DNA of 64,000 bases from an uncultured Methylococcaceae bacterium (GTDB lineage Bacteria; Pseudomonadota; Gammaproteobacteria; Methylococcales; Methylomonadaceae). Within the stretch, counting starts at the first letter, position 1. Each line of letters begins with the position of its first letter. Made by a program: the position numbers and the translations under genes. A model generated the notes under the pieces. That model saw only the letters and a program-made list of their open reading frames with translations, did not search any database and was not told the DNA's origin. The stretch lies in assembly GCA_913056195.1 (NCBI GenBank), contig CAJXMF010000003.1, positions 35,406-99,405 of the forward strand, given 5' to 3'. This document shows positions 58,640-64,000 of the stretch, one piece after another.

Positions 58640-60016
58640 ATGGCCGCTGCAAAATTTCAAATTCATCCCTTACCGTATTTTCCCGATTCTTCGGACTTGT
58701 TTTCCGCCATTGCCCACAAACCCTGGGCGATTTTCCTGGATAGTGGTTATCCGGCCACGCATCAGGGGCGATTCGATATTTTAGCCTGCGATCCGGTGGT
58801 GACGCTTGAAACCCGAGGCCAGAAAACAACCATTAAACAACACGGCGACGTCTCCGTATCAGAAGCCGACCCGTTCGCACTGGTTAAACAGTTTTTAGAT
58901 ATTCCGCTGTCCAATGAAGAGGATTTACCCTTCAATGGCGGAGCAATCGGCTATTTTTCCTATGACTTGGCAAGGCGACTGGAAAAACTCCCCGAAATCG
59001 CCGAAGATGCCGAGCATATTCCGGAAATGGCCGTTGGCATTTACCATTGGGCGGTGATTGTCGATCATCATAAACAGCAGACCCATCTGATTGGCCATCA
59101 TTTAACTGAAGATGTCTGGGAGACATTGATTGATCAGTTTAGTCTGTTACCGGCTGAGCCGCAGGATGACCGTTTTAGTGTGTTGGAAGCACCGGTTTCC
59201 AATATGGATCAGGGTTATTACGCGAAAGCCTTTGACAAGATAAAGCATTATTTAAAGGAAGGGGATTGCTATCAAGTGAATCTTGCCCAGCGTTTCAGCA
59301 GTCCTTGTCAGGGCAATCCATGGCTGGCTTATCGCCATTTGCGTCAAATCAATGCCGCACCGTTTAGTAGTTATATTAATCTGCCGGATGTGCAGGTGTT
59401 GAGTTCTTCGCCCGAGCGTTTTTTAAGCGTCAACGATGGCGAAGTGGAAACCAAGCCGATTAAAGGCACGCGGCCACGTAAATTTTCCGAACAACTGGAT
59501 GTATTGCAAATTGGCGCATTGGTTGAAAGCCGCAAGGATCGCGCCGAAAATGTGATGATTGTCGATTTATTGCGTAACGACATCAGCAAATGCTGCAAAC
59601 CAGGATCGGTCAAAGTACCCCGCTTGTTCGATATTGAAAGCTACGCGACCGTACATCATCTGGTCAGCACCGTCAAAGGCGAGTTAAAAGACGACCAGCA
59701 TGCGCTTGATTTGTTGCGCAGCTCTTTTCCGGGTGGCTCGATTACCGGCGCGCCAAAAATCAGAGCGATGGAAATTATCGAAGAACTGGAGCCACACCGG
59801 CGGGGGGTTTATTGTGGTTCGATCGGTTATATCGGCTTTAATGGCAATATGGATACCAATATTGCCATCCGCACGCTGGTACATTCAGATGGCACGATTC
59901 GATTATGGGCTGGAGGCGGTATTGTCAATGACTCCAGTATGGAAGAAGAATATCAGGAAAGTTTTGACAAGGCCGCCGCCTTGTTGAACATGTTGGCCTA
60001 TTTTAAAGCCTCATGA
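58640..60016 (+). CDS. pabB: Aminodeoxychorismate synthase component I
   Basis: PabB makes aminodeoxychorismate, which becomes p-aminobenzoate for folate and for the arylamine part of H4MPT. The 458-residue product has the chorismate-fold motifs CYQVNLAQRFS, LSSSPERFLSVNDGEVETKPIKGTRPR, RAENVMIVDLLRNDISK and PGGSITGAPKIRAMEIIEELEP. The PIKGT motif with Lys marks PabB rather than TrpE. Its placement among methanopterin and methylofuran genes ties precursor supply to the cofactor cluster. The next gene overlaps it by four bases. Confidence 0.95.
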   Translation: MAAAKFQIHPLPYFPDSSDLFSAIAHKPWAIFLDSGYPATHQGRFDILACDPVVTLETRGQKTTIKQHGDVSVSEADPFALVKQFLDIPLSNEEDLPFNGGAIGYFSYDLARRLEKLPEIAEDAEHIPEMAVGIYHWAVIVDHHKQQTHLIGHHLTEDVWETLIDQFSLLPAEPQDDRFSVLEAPVSNMDQGYYAKAFDKIKHYLKEGDCYQVNLAQRFSSPCQGNPWLAYRHLRQINAAPFSSYINLPDVQVLSSSPERFLSVNDGEVETKPIKGTRPRKFSEQLDVLQIGALVESRKDRAENVMIVDLLRNDISKCCKPGSVKVPRLFDIESYATVHHLVSTVKGELKDDQHALDLLRSSFPGGSITGAPKIRAMEIIEELEPHRRGVYCGSIGYIGFNGNMDTNIAIRTLVHSDGTIRLWAGGGIVNDSSMEEEYQESFDKAAALLNMLAYFKAS

Positions 60017-60558
60017 CAACCGTCATTAAAGTTGGTGGCAGCCTGGCTAAAAATGGCCGATTAAACGACTGTCTGAATCGAATCGACCGGCAGTATAAAA
60101 AGGCCTGCATCATTGTGCCTGGCGGTGGTGGCTTTGCCGATCAGGTCCGCGCCGCCCAACAACACTGGCAATTTGATCAACACACCGCACACAACATGGC
60201 GCTGTTGGCGATGCAGCAAATGGCGCTGCTGTTTAAAGCCTTACAACCGGCGTGGCAGCTGGTCGCCAATAGCCAGGACATCAGCTATGATTTGCATGGC
60301 ATTATGATTTGGCAGCCCGACATTACAGAACTTGATGCGGCCGGTGTTGAAGCGAGCTGGGATGTCACCTCAGACAGCTTGTCCGCCTGGCTGGCCGGGG
60401 CGATTCACGCCGATAGGCTCATTATCTTAAAATCGACACCGGTAGCGGTCAGTAGCCCTATTGACGCATTGCAACACGCCGACATTGTGGATCCGGCATT
60501 TCATCGTTTTATAGCGGCCGATATTCCATTTGATGTGCGTTATTATGAACAGCTGTAA
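60013..60558 (+). CDS. Amino-acid-kinase family protein, MfnE-like
   Basis: The 181-residue product is an amino-acid-kinase-fold protein. It has VIKVGGSLAKNGRL at the start, IIVPGGGGFADQVRAAQ at about residue 35, and SWDVTSDSLSAWLAGAIHADRLIILK at about residue 115-140. The archaeal MfnE phosphorylates the aminomethylfuran phosphate of methanofuran, and short AAK proteins like this occur in H4MPT methylotrophs. A methylofuran kinase role is a well-founded inference. Its ATG overlaps the pabB stop. Confidence 0.8.
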   Translation: MTTVIKVGGSLAKNGRLNDCLNRIDRQYKKACIIVPGGGGFADQVRAAQQHWQFDQHTAHNMALLAMQQMALLFKALQPAWQLVANSQDISYDLHGIMIWQPDITELDAAGVEASWDVTSDSLSAWLAGAIHADRLIILKSTPVAVSSPIDALQHADIVDPAFHRFIAADIPFDVRYYEQL

Positions 60559-60600
60559 CGTGTTATCATTTTGCCGATGATGGACAGATATGACTGAATT

Positions 60601-61257
60601 ATGTATTCAAAACTAAGACATTTTGTTCGAAGATTTCTTAATCAGGTCTATTACAAAGGCCGAGAATCTCTGCTTGGGCATCATAAACGCGATATTGTCG
60701 TGGTGCATGTCGATGCCGCCTGCGACAGCCTGGAAGACAGCCGTGAACAATTTGAAGATACACTGGAAAAGTTTAAAACCCTGTTGACACTGCCTGAACT
60801 GTCCCTGGAATACCGTTATCAGCAGCTTAAAAAACAATATGAATTCTGTCGCGTTAAAACCGATGAAGTGAGTCATCGAATCCGCGCAATTGAAGAAGTT
60901 TCTGAAGCCCTGTTTGAGGAATGGGAACAGGAACTGGATTTATACACTAACCGCACATTAAGAATGCGCAGTAAGCAGCAGCTGGGAAAATCACGCCGAC
61001 AATATAAAAAACTGATTAATGCGATGAAAAAAGCTGAGGCGCGTATTTATCCGGTGTTGAATGCCTTTCAAGATCAGGTTCTGTTTTTAAAGCATAATCT
61101 CAATGCACAAGCAATTGCGGCATTGCAACAGGAATTTGCAGTGATCAGCCTGGATATTTCCAAACTCATTGCCATCATGGAAAAAACCATTGCTGAGGCC
61201 AGCCAGTTTGTGTCGGTGTTAACCGAGCAAAAACAACTGCCAGGCTCAACAACATAA
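60601..61257 (+). CDS. DUF2959 family helical protein
   Basis: The 218-residue product is almost all helix, with long coiled-coil segments. DUF2959 marks include RDIVVVHVDAACDSLEDSREQFEDTL, ALFEEWEQELDLYTNRTLR and VLFLKHNLNAQAIAALQQEF. Many members are lipoproteins; this one has no lipobox, and its N-terminus (MYSKLRHFVRRFLNQVYYKG) is basic and amphipathic. Function is unknown. It lies 42 bases after the MfnE-like gene. Confidence 0.88.
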   Translation: MYSKLRHFVRRFLNQVYYKGRESLLGHHKRDIVVVHVDAACDSLEDSREQFEDTLEKFKTLLTLPELSLEYRYQQLKKQYEFCRVKTDEVSHRIRAIEEVSEALFEEWEQELDLYTNRTLRMRSKQQLGKSRRQYKKLINAMKKAEARIYPVLNAFQDQVLFLKHNLNAQAIAALQQEFAVISLDISKLIAIMEKTIAEASQFVSVLTEQKQLPGSTT

Positions 61258-61266
61258 CTTAGATAG

Positions 61267-61298
61267 CGGGAGAGCGACCAAGAACTGGCCGCTTCCCC
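61267..61298. terminator. Possible bidirectional terminator hairpin
   Basis: GGGAGAGCGACC and GGCCGCTTCCC can form an imperfect GC-rich stem between the convergent DUF2959 and lipoprotein genes. There is no clear T run, so this is tentative. Confidence 0.35.
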
Positions 61299-61307
61299 AA
61301 CGCTTGA

Positions 61308-61736
61308 TTATATATTGCTCAGGTTATACAAAACATTATTTTGACGATCGCGCGGGTCAGGGCGTTTATGGCGATTTTGATCCATCCGTTGCTTGGTATA
61401 TTCGGCAATCATTTGATCCCAACTATCGAATTTATCATAGCCTTTAAATCCCGCATTTTTCCGTTTTTGGAACAGTTTTTTACCTTCTGCAATCAATTCT
61501 TCCGGCGTTTTGCCATCAACGGCTTTCAGGAAGTCTTTTCTATCCCGAATCGCATCCCTGAGCGACCAGAAAGACACTTCAAACTCAATCCGCTTGTCTA
61601 CCGGCAAACGGTCTTTAATATGACTGACAGAACGGTTTGCAGTGCGTAAACTGCGCCCATTGATTTGATTGCCTTTGCTGCACGACGTCAAAAACAAACA
61701 TAAAATCAGGGTAAGAATGGTGGGTAAAACTTTCAT
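61308..61736 (-). CDS. Predicted lipoprotein, unknown
   Basis: From the ATG at 61736 (GAGG six bases upstream; the track uses a TTG at 61748) the product is 142 residues. The signal peptide MKVLPTILTLILCLFLTSCSKG has lipobox LTSC. The mature part is basic, with many Arg and Lys residues, and ends PRDRQNNVLYNLSNI. It includes FWSLRDAIRDRKDFLKAVDGKTPEELIAEGKKLF. I do not recognise the family. It is the last ordinary chromosomal gene before the integron-like region. Confidence 0.75.
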   Translation of the reverse strand: MKVLPTILTLILCLFLTSCSKGNQINGRSLRTANRSVSHIKDRLPVDKRIEFEVSFWSLRDAIRDRKDFLKAVDGKTPEELIAEGKKLFQKRKNAGFKGYDKFDSWDQMIAEYTKQRMDQNRHKRPDPRDRQNNVLYNLSNI

Positions 61737-62109
61737 AATTAACCTCAAAAAAGATTGGCATTGGATGGTTTATTTTAGTTATAAATTCAAATGCTTAGGA
61801 TTATAACAAGGAGATAGTTAAGTCAAATTGTACCGCATCAGTCAGAGAATTTCCTGTTTTTAAAAACACGACGTCAGAATCAGATTGATTGATAGCATAT
61901 TCTCGAACCCTCATCTTCATCTCCGGCTACCGCAACCGTTCACGGGACTTGCAAAAAACCGGCGTTTTATAACAGCACTTTTGTTGTGCCAAGCTTTTTT
62001 AGCACAACAAAATCGCTGCAGAAAAACGTCCTAGGCGATTGCTTTTGCTAGCCTTTTTATACATAAACCTGAATCAGTGACTTTAAAATCATCAGAGATA
62101 TTCCCGTTT
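61737..62109. other. 373-bp non-coding stretch beside the integrase remnant
   Basis: The region holds a perfect 11-bp hairpin, TTTTGTTGTGC and GCACAACAAAA (61979-62012, 12-base loop). Otherwise it is AT-rich non-coding sequence. On the minus strand, where the rest of the integrase should lie, I find no recombinase-like translation in any frame, so the missing part seems deleted or decayed beyond recognition by eye. Confidence 0.55.
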
Positions 62110-62319
62110 TTAATTTAGAAATATCCCCAAAGTTTTACTCAATTTATTCAGAAACGGATGGAGGCTATCTTTATCAAAAGGATCATGATGGTACTTATGA
62201 CAAAAATCCCAATAAAAGCGAAACCATTTTTTATAATAGGAATGAATATTTTTGGGGATTGCACGGTGATGCAATGATATGTCAAAGTGATCAGCGATTT
62301 TTTTAGGGAGTGCTTGCAT
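62110..62319 (-). pseudogene. Truncated integron-integrase-like tyrosine recombinase (N-terminal fragment)
   Basis: The 69-residue ORF reads like the SAM-like N-terminal domain of an integron integrase: SLHHRAIPKNIHSYYKKWFR, then FYWDFCHKYHHDP and SLHPFLNKLSKTLG. After about residue 65 the likeness stops, and there is a stop codon. The catalytic Arg, His and Tyr domain is absent, so the gene is probably inactive. Its orientation, pointing away from the cassette at 62454, is exactly that of intI beside attI. The call rests on pattern and context. Confidence 0.6.
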
Positions 62320-62340
62320 TGGCTGTTATATAGTTAACGG

Positions 62341-62366
62341 TATATCCTCTTATTAGGATAGATATA
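62341..62366. promoter_or_regulatory. Imperfect palindrome in the putative attI region
   Basis: TATATCCT, cttatt, AGGATA(g)ATATA form a nearly complete inverted repeat between the integrase remnant and the first cassette. In integrons this interval holds attI and regulatory sites, but the role of this palindrome is unknown. Confidence 0.35.
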
Positions 62367-62398
62367 CAGTTTAGAAATTCAACTTTTTGACAGCATTT

Positions 62399-62427
62399 TT
62401 GCCAATTTTGAGAAATAAGCGTATAAG
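62399..62427 (+). promoter_or_regulatory. Putative cassette promoter (Pc)
   Basis: TTGCCA, exactly 17 bases, TATAAG match sigma-70 -35 and -10 boxes in five of six positions each. The promoter reads to the right into the cassette, with a start near 62434. This is where integron cassette promoters lie when they are between intI and the first cassette. Confidence 0.55.
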
Positions 62428-62477
62428 ATGAACAGAAACTATTTAATAACTTGTTAGGTGATGAGGAAGAAACAGAA

Positions 62478-63938
62478 ATGTACGCGGGCGTAGACTTTGG
62501 GACATCAAATTGTTCTATCGGAGTATGGGAGAAAAAAGGCCCGATCCTTCTTCCGCTTGAAGGGGAAAGTACCAGATTACCGTCAGCTCTGTACACGTCT
62601 CGCCCAAATGTTCGCATCGAAGAAATAGACGAGATCGAGTTAAAGAAGCGTGTTACAGACGCAAAGAGGCGACAAACCACTGAGTCGAAGAAGGCCAAGA
62701 AGGAAAATAGAAAGGTTAAGGAATTCTCTGATGCTGAACTCGAAAATATTGAACGAGGAATCATGCGCAGAGAGATCGCGGAGCGCGCGAAAGCTAGATA
62801 TGAAGGTCAATCCATAAGTGAAGCTTTATACGCTGATACTGAGGTTGTTTTTGGGGAGGCAGCAATCCTCCGTCACATCCAAGATCCGCAAAGCGGATAC
62901 TTCATTAAGTCACCTAAATCCTTTCTCGGTGCAGATATTAAGCATCAGCATATTGAGTTATTCTCGGAAGTAATCACGAGAATGCTGGCTTTCATCAAAG
63001 ATAATGCAGAAAAGAATACTCAAATAGAAATACAGAATATTGTTCTTGGGCGCCCAGTAAACTTTCACGGCACAAGAGGTGAAGAAGGGAATGTGCAAGC
63101 GCTTAGCATTCTTGAGAGAGCAGCAATAGCGGCGGGATTCAAAAATGTTGAGTTCCTTATGGAACCAATCGCCGCTGCTCTTGATTACGAGCGGAGCATA
63201 TCTGAAGACCTTGTCGTACTTGTCTTAGATGCTGGTGGCGGCACAACTGATTGCTCAATGGTTAAACTAGGACCATCTTATATCCAGTCGAGAGAGAGGA
63301 ATGGTTCTGTACTCGGCTATGCTGGTGATCGTATTGGAGGCACAGATCTCGATATAAAATTGGCCCTAAGAAAAATTATGCCTTATTTTGGAAAGGACTC
63401 TTTGTTGAGTAACGGACTGCCTGTACCAAACACGCTATTCTGGAGTGCTATAGCAATAAATGATGTTAATGCGCAGCAGCAGTTTTTGTCTGATAGCACT
63501 CAGCGCGAAATTGCCTCGTACTTGGCTCAAGCAATAGATAAGCGGAAAGTACAGCGTCTACAAAGTCTTCAGAAAGGCCGGCTGATGGTTCGTCTTAACC
63601 GTAGCGCCGAACTCGCGAAAATCCATTTGTCAGACCGTGATCCCATAAACCTTCCGCTCCGATACATTGAGCGCGAATTCGTTATTCCAATCTCTCGGCG
63701 TGACTTGCGAGAATCGATAGAGCGTGAGCTTGATGTTTTTCTCTCGTTGATGAATGAGGTAGAAAAGCAGGCAGGCGCGAAGCCTAACATTGTATACGTA
63801 ACGGGTGGCACAGCAAAATCGCCTATAGTAGAAGAGTGGATACGATCCAGTTATAGAAATATAGAAATAGTGGTGGGGGATGCATTCGGAAGTGTTGCTT
63901 CAGGTCTTACGACATGGGCCCATCGAATATACGAATAA
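62478..63938 (+). CDS. YegD-like Hsp70-family (ASKHA) protein in integron cassette
   Basis: The 486-residue product is a YegD-type Hsp70-like ATPase without the usual substrate-binding lid. The start is the ATG at 62478 after GAGGAAG; the track TTG at 62451 overlaps the core site. Motifs are phosphate-1 AGVDFGTSNCSIGVWE, FIKSPKSFLGA, GRPVNFHG, EPIAAALDYE, phosphate-2 VLDAGGGTTDCSMVKLG, and adenosine YVTGGTAKSPIVEEW. An Arg/Lys/Glu-rich helical segment (about 55-105) lies in the N-terminal lobe. AGA and other codons differ from the neighbouring genes, fitting transfer. Its clients are unknown. Confidence 0.88.
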   Translation: MYAGVDFGTSNCSIGVWEKKGPILLPLEGESTRLPSALYTSRPNVRIEEIDEIELKKRVTDAKRRQTTESKKAKKENRKVKEFSDAELENIERGIMRREIAERAKARYEGQSISEALYADTEVVFGEAAILRHIQDPQSGYFIKSPKSFLGADIKHQHIELFSEVITRMLAFIKDNAEKNTQIEIQNIVLGRPVNFHGTRGEEGNVQALSILERAAIAAGFKNVEFLMEPIAAALDYERSISEDLVVLVLDAGGGTTDCSMVKLGPSYIQSRERNGSVLGYAGDRIGGTDLDIKLALRKIMPYFGKDSLLSNGLPVPNTLFWSAIAINDVNAQQQFLSDSTQREIASYLAQAIDKRKVQRLQSLQKGRLMVRLNRSAELAKIHLSDRDPINLPLRYIEREFVIPISRRDLRESIERELDVFLSLMNEVEKQAGAKPNIVYVTGGTAKSPIVEEWIRSSYRNIEIVVGDAFGSVASGLTTWAHRIYE

Positions 63939-63942
63939 AATC

Positions 63943-64000
63943 ACCTAACGAATTAGGTTATGTCGTGATCGCGAAGCGAGCCACGACATGAACCGTTTGT
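63943..64000 (+). repeat. attC recombination site (right core site beyond window)
   Basis: ACCTAAC (RYYYAAC, 63943-63949) is followed by GGTTATGTCGTG (63956-63967), which pairs with CACGACAT-G-AACC (63982-63994). The G at 63990 is left out of the helix. A smaller TCGC-GAA-GCGA hairpin caps the stem. Long arms, an extrahelical base and core boxes are the hallmarks of attC. The window ends in GTTTGT; a complete site should continue TAGGT to give GTTAGGT. Confidence 0.75.

Larger units (their letters stand above)
62453..64000 (+). mobile_element. First integron gene cassette (right end cut by window)
   Basis: The left border is the core site GTTAGGT (62453-62459), matching GTTRRRY, where integron cassettes join attI. 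The right border is an attC site starting ACCTAAC at 63943 and continuing to the window end. Between them is one ORF on the plus strand, ending four bases before the attC. One ORF plus attC, with core sites of the same sequence on each side, is the canonical cassette form. The cassette is about 1.55 kb, larger than usual. Confidence 0.7.

Noticed and set aside
62366-62392. LexA-type box and TTGACA -35 near the integrase remnant
   Set aside because: A CTGT half-site on the minus strand has no ACAG partner at eight bases. TTGACA at 62387 is 29 bases from TATAAG, too far, so TTGCCA at 62399 was chosen.

Overview
The window reads as chromosome of a gamma-proteobacterial C1 user, most likely a type I methanotroph or a close methylotroph relative. 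The main evidence is a formaldehyde-activating enzyme gene (fae) inside a cluster of tetrahydromethanopterin (H4MPT) and methylofuran cofactor genes. Typical gamma-proteobacterial flagellar, DegQ, PepN, GlyQS and SucAB genes surround it. No methane monooxygenase or methanol dehydrogenase gene lies here, so the methanotroph label is inference. All product names come from reading the translations; no database search was run.

Layout. 1-9.6 kb: flagellar and chemotaxis genes. flgBCDEFGH and cheV-cheR are on the minus strand; flgA, flgM, flgN and a PilZ (YcgR-like) gene are on the plus strand. Sigma-54-like promoters precede flgB and flgA, and a near-perfect sigma-28 promoter precedes flgM. 9.6-14.5 kb: a tightly overlapping minus-strand run degQ-moaB-DUF423-pepN. 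14.6-24.5 kb: a cNMP-binding/rhodanese protein, two small membrane proteins, metH, a UPF0114 protein, a glutaredoxin-like protein, class I fumarase and phosphomannomutase. 24.5-32.2 kb: a lipoprotein, an acyltransferase, glyQS, a degenerate ACP-like gene, and the gshA-cysH pair. 32.3-41 kb: recQ, DUF1249, QueD-like, PilZ, sucAB, DUF2914 and H-NS. 41.4-47.4 kb: agmatine-to-putrescine genes (aguA, aguB), recN, nadK, a MITE-like element and two small unknown or DUF genes. 47.4-53.4 kb: the heat-shock operon hrcA-grpE-dnaK-dnaJ with a CIRCE operator, then dapB. 53.4-60.6 kb: C1 cofactor cluster. 60.6-62.1 kb: DUF2959 protein and a lipoprotein. 62.1-64.0 kb: the left end of what looks like a chromosomal integron.

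How the genes work together. The C1 cluster joins fae (formaldehyde capture onto H4MPT) with a RimK-like ligase, a CitG/MdcB-like transferase, a HisA-like protein, ATP-grasp, ASKHA and amino-acid-kinase proteins resembling methanofuran enzymes MfnD, MfnF and MfnE, and pabB. PabB makes the p-aminobenzoate precursor of pterin cofactors. Together they look like a cofactor supply line for formaldehyde oxidation. sucAB and fumarase add parts of a TCA cycle; gshA-cysH joins sulfate reduction to glutathione synthesis.

The most notable find is at the right edge. A truncated tyrosine-recombinase (integron-integrase-like) N-terminus on the minus strand is followed by a promoter and a GTTAGGT core site. 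A YegD-like Hsp70 gene then runs on the plus strand and ends in a foldable attC site cut by the window end. This is the expected geometry of intI, attI and the first gene cassette. Other mobile or repeated DNA includes two near-identical 154-bp structured repeats, a ~260-bp element flanked by TTAA, and an 89-bp inverted-repeat element.
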